From contig JAGTJL010000007.1 of the NCBI GenBank assembly GCA_020746875.1, positions 2,108,001 to 2,172,000 of the forward strand: 64,000 bases of DNA, written 5' to 3'. Each line of letters starts with the position of its first letter. The stretch's first letter is position 1. Under the pieces are notes generated by a model that was not told the origin of the DNA, ran no database searches, and worked only from the letters and a program-made list of their open reading frames with translations. The translations under genes were made by a program, and so were the position numbers. Below are positions 47,201-57,283 of this stretch, piece after piece. Origin of the DNA: Rhexocercosporidium sp. MPI-PUGE-AT-0058. Taxonomy: Eukaryota > Ascomycota > Leotiomycetes > Helotiales.

Positions 47201-49034
47201 TTGGCAACGGAAAATCGACCGACAGCAGAAAGCACTTTGCCTTAGTCTTACGTGCCTAATTTCATTAGGAATGTATTTGAACTGCCAAGTCTGTCTAAAC
47301 AATTATCATGTTTTACGGCATTGAAATCTTCTATCCTTTCCCTAAGTACCGAACTTTCGTCTGTCCCATAAACGAAGATAGCCATTTTTAGGTTATTCAA
47401 AGTTGCATGGTGGTTGGTGTCCTCTAGCTGCTTTATAGCCTGATTGCAGGCTTTTCACAGGTACCGATATTCACTTGGACATGCTTCACTGATTCCGTAA
47501 GACTATTAAATCAACAACCTTGTCAAACAGTCTTCTGACTTGCTAGCTTTCAAATGAAAGATGACTTCAACCGCCTGATTTCGAGTATAAAGTCGTAGTG
47601 GAAATTGTTGACTAACACCTCAATGCGCAGAGAAGAGAAAGACGTTGACTTATGGATGACCAGCGGAAGACGGTGCGGTGATAATTATCTAGTTCTATGT
47701 CTTACTCATACAGAAATGAGATGTCTCGAGGCAGTATGCGGGGGTGGAGAGTGACTGAGGAATACAGTCCACAACCTGATCCCTATTGGGTATTGTCGCT
47801 TGACAACAAAATCTTAATTGGCAATGTATACCAATTACTAATATCAATCAATGGAGTCTGGCCCATTCCAGCCATGCGGATAGTTTGGGATAAGCTATTG
47901 ACTCTAGATCTTGAGTAGATGAAGATAGGACGACTTTTCGAGAGAAAGACAGCAGGCAGCACAGCAGCCCACATAGAGTCGCATGAATTCTATGCTTAAC
48001 AAGATGAGAGATATGGCTAAACAAGCTTGGGAATTTATACCTTTAGTAGAAGTGTTCAGAGCGTCAAGAATCGTGATAGAGGGGTAGTGCGGGGTAATGT
48101 GGTGCGGGATTAAGCGAGGTGGCTGGCTGAGGGTGAGGATTGAATGTAAACAAGTATTGAATCTCACAATTTGAGGGAATCATGGCTTTTGTAGAGTATT
48201 GAATCAAGTAGCCTCATTCTACGGGCTCCGGGAGCACCGTGAAAATTAAACCCAGTCATACATGTTGAGCTAACGTAGGCTACATTTTAGCATGTGTGCT
48301 GATAGTGCAACAGATCGATTAGGTTGTTGGTAGAACTTGTGATATAACTTTATATTATGCACGAACCCTCAGCAGAGTAGTGATTGGTTGAAAAGCGCCA
48401 GAAGGTGGTAGTAGAGTAGATTTTGAAAACAGAATACTGTAGTTTACATATCCAGAAGGTTCCAATGACACTGCGCTAAAGTGGACTGCTTTGCTTGGCC
48501 GAAGACGTCGTTTGGTAGACTCCGAGGAGAAGTTTTATTTAGCGTTCGTTCTACATACTTCTAAGACTAATTTTACATGTTTTGATTGGAGGAGTTTGCG
48601 GGCGATTTCTTCAAGGGTACAGTACATAAGTCCCATTGTAGATGATCTGTAAAACATATCCTATGTCGAGTCGTCCTTCTCTCCGAAATAATGCTCCATC
48701 TCCACAACGCCCCGTAGTTTGACAGCAATAATTGCTCTTGGGCTAATTACGGGCCCGTCGATTTTTTGCATTCGCAGTACTTTTCATTACTCCATGCAGC
48801 AGTCCCTACTATTCCTATCATACCTGAAAATAAATGCATGGCAAAGGTAATGCAGGTACAGCGTACGGAGGAATTCATCCGGGGGAGGCGCAGTCCCCGC
48901 CAAGTTCTGCCCCTGAACATGAGTCTTGTATCATGGTACCCGCACAGGTGTAAGCAATTGTCATCGACTTCTAAGATAGCAAAGAACACGAGGTCGGAAA
49001 GATTGTTATTTCAACGATGTTGGGCCGGGGGGGA

Positions 49035-49060
49035 GGGGGGGGGGGGGGGGGGGGGGGGGG
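49035..49060 (+). repeat. Poly-G run of about 26
   Basis: An uninterrupted G tract preceded by another broken G tract from 49027. It is the longest homopolymer in the window. Exact length is likely unreliable. Confidence 0.8.
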
Positions 49061-49631
49061 TTTGAGATGCATGTCACGTCAACACCCTCTGTAGAGAGCA
49101 GATATTCGGAACTCGGCAGCCGGTTCAGCCTTGCCCGGGAGCTGTTTCGGGCAGTGGTGTCGTCTCTCAAACTATATTTCGTACATTTGTATTCGAGGGA
49201 CCAATGGGACAATAGATCGTTTAGAGGTACCAATGAACTAATCTGGTTTGCTCCTTTTCTGCTGTAATGAGTAAAATCTGGGTCATTCAGCACAGACACA
49301 AAAATTATTACCCTTGATACGAAGTATTTCGAAAAAGGGGCATACCCGAGATTCTATGCAGCGATTAGAGGGCGCAGTGCTGGATACTAGGCTTCAATTG
49401 GCTACCAGCGAGCGCCAGAGCGCTGCTGTGCCGTTGCCAAGGGTGGATGCCCCTCATAACGCCTGGATCTCTAAATTCTGACGCGAGCTAGATTTATAGA
49501 TCGTGAATCCCCCCCCCTTCAAGCTTTATTCCTCCACGCTCGTTTTTGAAACTCTCTTTGCCTGATCGAGAGCTTGTTTATTTACAATTTTTTCTTTTAA
49601 CTTTCGATCATTCGTGATCACTACACTCGTT

Positions 49632-51066
49632 ATGGTTCGCGCGAACACACTCGCTGCCCTCGCGGCTTTTTCTCTGGTCTCTGTTCATGGTCTTGAGTTG
49701 AATGTGAAGAGTGATGGTGAGTTGCTTCTAAGACTCTAGATCTGCTGAAGAGGGGTCTAATTCTGCCAAAGATTCCATCAAGTCCACTGCCTCGTCGATC
49801 GCGAGTGTTATGGTGGGTCACTACAACGGCAAGGAACCCGGAGAAGTGCCCGGACTTTTGCCCTCTCCATACTACTGGTGGAATGCTGGAGCTATGTGGG
49901 ATACCTTGATCCAGTACTGGCAGTTGACTGGCGACAGCCAATACAACGGGATTGTCAGCCAAGCGCTTCAATTCCAGCAGGGAGACGATGGAGACTTCAT
50001 GCCTCTCAATCAGACCAGGACATTAGGAAACGACGACCAGGCAACTTGGGCTCTTGCTGCGATGTCTGCAGCTGAGCAGAACTTCCCAGCACCAGAAGGC
50101 AAATCATGGGTCTCGCTTGCCGATGCAGTGTTCAACGAACAAGCTGTGCGATGGGATACCGAGACATGTGGAGGTGGTCTCAGATGGCAGATATTTTCTT
50201 TCAACAATGGATTTAACCACAAGAACAGCATCTCAAACGGAGATTTCTTCCAACTCGCTTCCCGCCTCGCACGCTACACTGGAAACACAACATACTCGGA
50301 CTGGGCATCTAAGATTTACACCTGGACAACATCCATTGGTTTCATCGATGACGAATATAATGTTTTCGACGGTGCCGACGCCCTTCAAAACTGCAGCTCG
50401 ATCAGCAAGATCCAGTTCTCGTATGTTGCGGGAACATATATTAGCGGAGCAGCGCATATGTACAACATCTCGAGCGGAGATAAGCAAAAGACCTGGAAGG
50501 CCGCACTCGACGGACTCCTCAAGACCAACCTCGCCTTGTTCTTCCCAGACGGCATCGCTACCGAAGTTTCTTGCGAAAGACGAGGATCTTGCAACGTGGA
50601 CATGCACTCGATGAAAGGGATCTTCGGCCAGAACCTCGTCGACACCATCAAAGTAGCGCCATACACCTCTAGCAATATCCTGAAAGTTCTCACTAGCACG
50701 GCTGAAGCTGCAGCTGATGCTTGCTCGAGTACTGCATGCCCATTGGCTTGGAATGGAACCGACACCGATACCAAGACTGGAGGTGTTGGGGAATCTTTGA
50801 GCGCGTTGAGCTATGTTCAGGGACTTCTTGTCGGAAAGGCTGCGGCTCCTGTCACTGAGGCGACTGGAGGATCTGGTTCTAACAGCAGCGGAACGGCCAC
50901 TGGCGTATCCGGCACATCGAATAACTCTTCAACTTCTGGAAGTCCCACGAGCTCAGGAACTCCAGCGCCTACTACCACTGGTAACGCAGCGGTTGCGTTG
51001 GGGTCTCAGATGGGTATGGGAGGTGTTGTGGCCTTCGTTGGGTCTATGGCTTGGTTAATGTTGTAG
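49632..51066 (+). CDS. GPI-anchored GH76 endo-1,6-alpha-mannanase (Dfg5/Dcw1 type)
   Basis: Two exons, 49632-49716 and 49772-51066, give 459 aa. Dfg5/Dcw1 proteins sit at the plasma membrane and help transfer GPI-anchored proteins to the cell wall. Seen: signal peptide MVRANTLAALAAFSLVSVHG, the GH76 start DSIKSTASSIASVMVGHYNG, YYWWNAGAMWDTLIQYW, and the catalytic double Asp in TLGNDDQATWALAAM. Also seen are CGGGLRWQIFSFNNGFNHKN and FSYVAGTYISGAAHMYN. The C-terminal 70 residues are a Ser/Thr/Gly linker, then a hydrophobic tail ending MAWLML, as expected for GPI attachment. Several N-x-S/T sites are present. All hallmark residues are kept, so it should be active. Confidence 0.95.
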
Positions 51067-51451
51067 GATATTCGAGTGACGTGGTGTATTTTGTCCATTG
51101 GGAGTATCCACACGGATCTCTAGCAATCGAAATGATCATTTTCGATGATTTCTCTTCTTTTTCTTCTTGAAGCCCTGTTTTTTTGTCTGCATGTCAGTTG
51201 TTAGATGGAGACCCTTGCCGCCCATTCAAGGCTGAGCACTGTGGCTTCGCTGGGCTGCATTCAAGGCTCTGAACCTCAAGACTTCGTCGCACTTCCCCCA
51301 TTCTGCCTTTCCCTTCATCATGAACATCCGATTGTATACAATCTCGAGGATGAAGAACATTTCATCTTGTCATGGTACGATTGTTTTCCTTTCAAAAGCA
51401 CCATAAACCCTGTCTATTGGCGACAGTTCATACTCAGAAGAGGAAGCAAGC

Positions 51452-54000
51452 ATGGTGGATCCCATTACAGCCTTGGCTATCACAGGCAACGTCCTTCAAC
51501 CTCCAAAGCACGCGATGTCTACCACTCCGCCGACGGAGTCACTGCCGAGAATGCGGACCTTGAAGCTCTAACCATTGATATCGTAGCGGCGACGACGAAG
51601 TTGACAGCCTCGTCAAGCCATGTAAGTGGTAATGATAATCTAGACGATATTTGTCGACGATGCACGGCCAGTGCGAATGATCTAGTGGTAGTGCTGCAGA
51701 AGCTGAAAGTTGATGGGCAGCAGGGGAAGTGGAAGAGTGTTAGGAAGGGCTTGAAAGCTGTTTGGGGCAAGAAGGTGGATGAATTGCGGGGGATGCTGGT
51801 GGGTTGGAGGGATGAGATACAATTCCATGTGGTTGTGCAGATGAGGTACGGCTTATGTGCAGCAGTTGGCGCAGGGAAATAGCAGAGTGTTATTACTGAT
51901 TTGACTTCGCAGGAGTGATATCGATGTTACTGAGTGCGACAATCCGAAAGGTTCGATACCCTGGACCAATATTCGAGGGAACTCCTCAGTACCACCTCTG
52001 CGACCGAGGGGTCGATCCGAGAGGCAATAGTTGCCTAGAGCGAGAACTCTGACAGGAGACAAAAAGAGATAGAAACAGTTATTGTGAGCACCCAGGCTGA
52101 TGCTCAGAACGAGATCCGAGATGCGATACTCAGGGAAAGCGGAAATTCAGAGAAACGACACGAGAACACCAAGGGCGATATTTTGGCCAAACACACGGAA
52201 TCTCAAGTCGAGATCACGCACGCCCTCGAGACCTTAGATTCGAACCTCCGAGCCGAACAAGAATCTACGAGACTGGAATTAGAACAACTGCGGAGTGCTA
52301 TGGTACAGATCGAAGAGGATATGGCTCGGCGGGACGAGGAATTGAAGTTGCTCCTGATAGAGCTGAGCAATAGTGTGAATGAGAAGGAGAAGAAGCGGCT
52401 GCAGGAGAGGAGTAACGCTGTTACCACCGCTCTGTATGCACTCATCATTGTTTATGAAAGTCTCCAGGTATGTCTCAACCCTACAATTCTGAGTTTGCGA
52501 GACTAACTAGAATTAGAAGATGTTTATTGCCCTGCAAACCCAGGCGAAATTGGTCATCACATCAAGCAGCCTCGTGGAGCTTTGGAAACCCAAGACAACA
52601 GGTTACCGCTCTATCCCTGACTCTACCATTGATCGGCGAATGATTGTGGGGTTACTGAACAGACCCAGTATAATGAGACATGGGAGAGACGGCAACGAGT
52701 ACGCAAGCTTGACAGGTCGTTCCTGGTCTTATGACCTGGATAATCCATTCGCTACCCGAATGTGGAACCCACTGTGGGAGGTCGTTAATCCTCTTCGTTT
52801 CAGCCACCTAGCCACTGGCGAAGGTTGCCTTGTCGGCGGTGTCTTAGATGTGCTAGATCTCGCCAATGGGTTGAGCCGCTTCAGTAGTTTCGCCGAGTTG
52901 AGATTCGGATGCGAAGAGGATCCCAAGGCTGTTGATGGCTTGACATCCCTCATTATCATTTCTACCGGGCTCGTACATGCTTTGGGATCGCCAAGAGATG
53001 CTGCCAAGGTGATGAAGGGGCTTACTGGAGAGTTTAAGTACATTCGGAAGTTCCACCCTTTCGAGAAATACGATCTTTTAGTGTCTTCTTGGGCAACCGT
53101 AGGGCGAATAGCTGGATTTCAAGATACGGCCATCAAAATGCTACAGGTTCGTACTTTCCTACTTCCTTTCCCCAACATTTTACGATCAGTTATCCTGCAT
53201 CCAGAGCCATTAAAGAAAACCAGTGCTGAACTATCGACTAGGCAAGGTGCAATAAATGGGGCATTGAAAATACCAAGACTGCGAAAAATGCCAAAGGCGT
53301 AGGAGATCTGCTCCGCTGGCTCTTCATTGAGCATGATAAGTATATTTTCTCTTTCAATATTATAACTGTTGATGGTGGACGTGGTGGCGGAGCAGCTTTG
53401 TTTGCCATCATTGAGTACTTAATAGATTTTGGATTTCGACTTACTCCGTCCGTAATGGTAATGACACAGTTTGGGCTGCGAGCTCATGTGAGCAGACACG
53501 ATACGCTACTCGCTGTAGCAGATGACAGCATAGAGCCAGAGGGACTATCTGCCAGCCAGAATTTGCAACCCAAATATCGCCTTGAAGCAAACAAGTTCCG
53601 CAGAGAACGGGTTTTGCCCAAAAGGATCCTGAGGGAGGCACATGGACTCCAAGACAAGGCTGCCCAAGACCTCAGAAAGTGTCTCGACCCCTTACAAGAC
53701 CCATTGCCGTTCGGATCTTCTCAATTCCGAGGCTTTAAATCAACCCAGCCCCAGCTCCAAGGGCAGGATGACATAGAGTTGGGGCGGGTGATGGCGGAAA
53801 ACATCGATCTAGAAGGCCAGTCCCCATCGACGATCAGGATGATATGAAAGATTTCAAAGGTCGCAATTCAAACTCGCCGCGAGCAAATATATGCGCTTAC
53901 TCAGATGCTGGCTAGCATGCGAGAATGGATAAGGGAGGATGCAGCGAAGCCAGGGACCCTCCCGTCCGAGTCTCGATTCCTGGACCTACACTAAGCTGAG
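51452..54000 (+). pseudogene. Broken STAND-type gene (N-terminal fungal STAND domain, coiled coil, unknown C-terminus)
   Basis: The original start is probably the ATG at 51452 (VDPITALAITGNVLQ). The frame then jumps near 51500 to SKARDVYHSADGVTAENADL, as if the 'FVDFG' part had been lost out of phase. The domain continues through SANDLVVVLQKLKVDG and GKWKSVRKGLKAVWGKK to 51845. After an intron (51846-51912) the family segment QSERFDTLDQYSRELLST appears in a shifted frame and meets an in-frame TAG at 52036-52038. A coiled coil of about 140 residues follows (to 52467), then exons 52517-53146 and 53242-53847 with a clean C-terminal region containing FIEHDKYIFSFNIITVDGG. A TGA at 53845 is followed by another 50 open codons. 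I see no NACHT or P-loop. Three separate lesions argue for a pseudogene whose 3' half is still well preserved. Confidence 0.6.
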
Positions 54001-54506
54001 CTGTCAAGGCTAGACGGGCGGTATATAGTCCAGCTTCCTCACCTCTAAAAACAAGATGTGAAGCGATGAAGGTCATTCACAATGTCAATAAGATCCCGGC
54101 TGTATTTTAGAGACTTCGGATCTTCACTTCTCCACATGATCTGGGGAAAACTTCAACCACTGCTAAGTTTCAAGTAACCAGTAGCTTCACGCATCAATTG
54201 GAGCAAAAGGGGTGACTTATGAGGATATTACACCGTTCCGTTTCAATTTCGAGTGGGTGCATGACAAAGAGTCAGCTTGGTTGTTGAATGCAATGGGGCA
54301 AAGGGCTAGATGGGAGGACATCCCATAAGATATACCGCAATCTGACAACAATTTCATGAGCATGCTTTTCGGGTGGTTTGCAAAAAATTTAATGCCAATG
54401 ACGATCCATTTTGGGCTATTTCACCTCATCTGAGGTGTATGCCATACCTTGTTGCATTTATTCGCTTGTTCATGCATACATTCCTTCCCATCCCATCAGA
54501 CAGTTG
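54001..54506. other. Intergenic region between convergent genes
   Basis: About 500 bp downstream of the broken STAND-type gene and of the small membrane protein gene. I see nothing supported. Confidence 0.3.
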
Positions 54507-55203
54507 TCATATTTCTTCACTCAAGGTGTTAATCTCCTTTCGAATCTGCCTCAATCGCTGCTGTTGTAGCTCCCACTTCCTATAAATCTCCTGGCACAAA
54601 TCGTCCGCAGCCGAATATCTGTTTTGTAGTCAGTTTCGATACCCCATATTTGCACCCAAACCTCTAAACTCACCTCTTCCACGTCTCTCCTCCATACCCT
54701 CCCCGCTTCTCATACTCTTTGTATGCCTCCTCCTTCTCGATATACGCCAGTCCACACTCTGCTTGCTCCTCAGCCTGCACCTCATGTATCCTTTTCTCCT
54801 CCTTCCTCAACCACGCAATCTGGTCGGCCTTCTGCAGAGTCTCAAACTCCATGCCTCGGAACTCTCCCTTCCAATCCTCATCATTCTTCAGGCTTTCCCG
54901 CTTCTCCTCGCTGCTTCTCAATGCAAAGCTCGCCCCTTGTATGATTCCATTTCTCTTTCCCAGATCGAAGAGGCTGTATCCGATAGCGAGAGATCCAACA
55001 CCGAGTCCCACCACTTCCCAGGAGATAAATTTACGGTGGCTTGTGAGAAGGTAGGTCGCGAGGCCAGCGTATCCTAGTCCTACGATGATTCGGTCGAGGG
55101 TTCTGGCTGGCGCCGGCAGGTCTGGAGGTGTGGTTGCAGAGTGCTGTGCTGCCCGGATATGTGTCCGCTTCGCAACGAGTGATGGGCGTCGAGAGTCTGC
55201 CAT
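54507..55203 (-). CDS. Small membrane protein with C-terminal helical tail, function unknown
   Basis: Two exons on the minus strand, 55203-54674 and 54618-54507, give 213 aa. The intron (55 nt, GTGAGT) splits an Arg codon. The N-terminal 35 residues are basic (ADSRRPSLVAKRTHIRAAQH). Two adjacent hydrophobic segments follow, RIIVGLGYAGLATYLLTS and VVGLGVGSLAIGYSLF, separated by a short SHRKFISWE loop, so a hairpin topology is likely. The rest is a long charged helix rich in Glu/Lys/Arg (LRKEEKRIHEVQAEEQAE) ending RQIRKEINTLSEEI. The basic N-terminus could be a mitochondrial or ER-targeting element. I do not recognise the family. Codon pattern and clean splice sites support a real gene. Confidence 0.75.
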
Positions 55204-55796
55204 TTTGTACGTACAGATTTAACAAAAGAGCTAATTTAGTTATCTAAAATTAAAATAAATTGTCTTCGAGCAAGTCGGTGTTGTCCGGAGCGTCCAAGAG
55301 GATTTCAGGGTGGATGTCGAGAACAGTTGCAAGAACACGCGGAACTCGAAGGAAAAGACATGTACATGACTTCTTATCTGGCTTCAGGCAACGAGACTCT
55401 ACTTGTACTCAAATTGGAATCGTCGATTACTCGGTCAAATCTCGTGTCCGGGCGTGGAGAAAATGGATCTTAAATGTGGTTCTTGTTCCACAACTTTCAA
55501 AAATCAAAATCGGGTCTAGATGACATCATGATGGGGCGCGAGTCATGTGATGTTGAAGTCTCGAGTCATTGTCTGCAGAGCGGCAGAATAATTACCTCCA
55601 AATAAACAAACATGCTGCGTTGAATTCGCTGATAATAGTGTCTTGTTAAAGTTTTGTGTTTTCCTGATATTCTCTTTCCACGAAGTGAATTTTATTTCCG
55701 CGAATGAATGATATAACGTGTATCTATAGAAAGTGCATGAAATATTGTTTATAGGCATTTCATCGTTTGTCCTACCAGACTATCTTCAGGGCAGAG
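55204..55796. other. Intergenic region
   Basis: About 590 bp. An 87-codon frame at 55260-55523 begins with a non-ATG codon and has no motif. The rest is AT-rich. Nothing is supported. Confidence 0.3.
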
Positions 55797-56045
55797 TCAA
55801 TGTTTGGTAGCTGGTGCATCGGGTCCGCCAGCATCATCGTCAGGTCTTTTCCTCTTCCTGGTTCTCGTCCTCGTCCGCTTCTTCTTCTTGAGTTTGGCCT
55901 CGGCTTTCATTTCCTTTTCTGCTTCGTAGCAGTTCTTGCATTCAGTCGTGGCACTCTGAACTTCAGACAGAGGTCTGTCCAGACAACACGTTCCATGCAG
56001 GATCTTAGCTCTGCACTCCTCGATATAAGTCTCTGACTCATGTCC
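55797..56045 (-). CDS. Last exon of a Cys-rich basic small protein (partial model)
   Basis: A clear coding exon on the minus strand ends at a TGA (55797-55799). It reads ETYIEECRAKILHGTCCLDR, then a C-x2-C pair in TECKNCYEAEKEMKAEA, then a strongly basic run (KKKKRTRTRTRKRK) that could be a nuclear signal, and a polar end. Its upstream edge is probably the acceptor at GTCAG or CTGAG near 56030-56045. I could not find a convincing first exon further up, so the gene is either spliced from a short exon I missed or is a remnant. The paired-Cys design matches the other small genes at 60.8-63.9 kb. No function is known. Confidence 0.45.
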   Translation of the reverse strand, partial: GHESETYIEECRAKILHGTCCLDRPLSEVQSATTECKNCYEAEKEMKAEAKLKKKKRTRTRTRKRKRPDDDAGGPDAPATKH

Positions 56046-57283
56046 TCAGGTCATATTGAACGTTAACTTGTAGCACATATTGAGGATTTCTACGCAGGAT
56101 CTGTGATGAAGATTGAAAGTCGTGGTGTGGGGTTTGGATAAGAATCTCCCTTGTCTGCCTTATAGCATCTTCTACTACGACTACGGGACTGTTTCATGCA
56201 CTGCATATTTCTATCCTTATCGAACAAAAGCCGATGTGGGTTCTGCACAAAGGATTTACTGTTCCTGGCTCACAATATGCATCTTGAATAGACGTATGTA
56301 AAGCTGCTTTGTCAACAAAGACTTGACTTGAATAGTACAACTCCATTGATCGGGCTGGTTTAAACTGAAGTCTAACGTCTGTCCCTGCGTCCCGAGACGC
56401 ACGCTGTCACGAGACAAATCTATAGTTTTGGAATCATAAATTTTTTCTTCGTTAGTCTACGAAGTTCTCGTTAATATATCACTTTCTTTAACTATTTCTC
56501 CCTAAGGAGACCCCTTAGTAATAAAGAGAACACCGTCGTTGATCGTGCTGTCGATCGTTTTAAATAAGCTACTAATCACCGCTTCCGCTGTTCCCCCCTG
56601 TTTAATCGCGATTATCAAAGTGATTTCGAGATTCGGAGCACTTAGGGAAAGGTTCCGTAACGAAATAATACGGCCCTAAATTTTAAAGAAACTAAGAGAT
56701 GAATAGAATATAGTTCGGGAGTTTCGCCGGTGCAAGGAGAAGGCGATATGCTTTAGTGGCTTAGTAATATACCTTAGCCGAGTCACATAATGCTATGTTC
56801 ACTCACGCACTCGCTATAGCCAGTACAGCCAGGATTCTGATGTCAAGTCACGTGTGTGGCTTAAGAGCAGGTTTCTCGAACATTCTATTGGCAGGTGGCA
56901 GCACGCTGGTGCCTGGGACTGGAGTGCCGTTATTCGTCTTTAATCTGTCGAGGGAGCTTACTATCTTCGAGCTTTGAAACACAGAGCGGAAGAAAATGTA
57001 TGTGTGCCGAATTAGTCCGGACTCAAGGAACGAGGTGAATGTTTGAAAGCTTAGAAGACTAATACCGCGCGTAGACCATCCAGCTGTTACTCTACCAACC
57101 TACCTGATTGTCACGGGTCGGCAGTGCTATGCTCAAGCAAATGGTTTCCTAAATATAAGGAGAAGAATCGAAAGAGAGAAGCTAAGTCTGGGCTCCGTAC
57201 GGCTTATTTGTGTTCCGTACAAAGCCGTTGACAGGACAACGCAGGTGCCTAGGGCTCTCAGGCACCTAGTCTCTCCACCGGTC
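56046..57283. other. AT-rich interval downstream of the STAND gene
   Basis: 1.2 kb with no gene. 56400-56800 has many TA steps and scattered stops and reads like mutated old repeat sequence, but I see no terminal repeats or recognisable transposase/reverse transcriptase pieces. A 12-nt inverted repeat (AGGTGCCTAGGG... / ...CAGGCACCTAG) lies at 57243-57269, just beyond the stop of the STAND gene. Confidence 0.3.
57243..57269. terminator. Inverted repeat just 3' of the STAND gene
   Basis: AGGTGCCTAG and CTCAGGCACCTAG form an 8-9 bp stem (AGGTGCCT / AGGCACCT) with a short loop, about 15 bp downstream of the stop codon at 57284. It would sit in the 3' UTR. A processing or stability role is only a possibility. 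Confidence 0.3.

Larger units (their letters stand above)
44091..49631. other. Gene desert of 5.5 kb
   Basis: I cannot support any gene. The longest frame (146 codons, minus strand 45389-45829) does not start with ATG and has no motif. The interval carries many simple repeats: GGGAT repeats at 44190-44226, a G11 run at 44332-44342, an AT run at 44584-44600, TAGG repeats at 44711-44735 and a G26 run at 49035-49060. The stretch 46000-48500 looks like old AT-rich non-coding sequence without recognisable transposon ends. Confidence 0.35.

Noticed and set aside
47904..48167. 87-codon minus-strand frame with CC pairs (CCAACC)
   Set aside because: It starts at GTG and lacks the MCT start or the C-x2-C layout of the real small Cys-rich genes.
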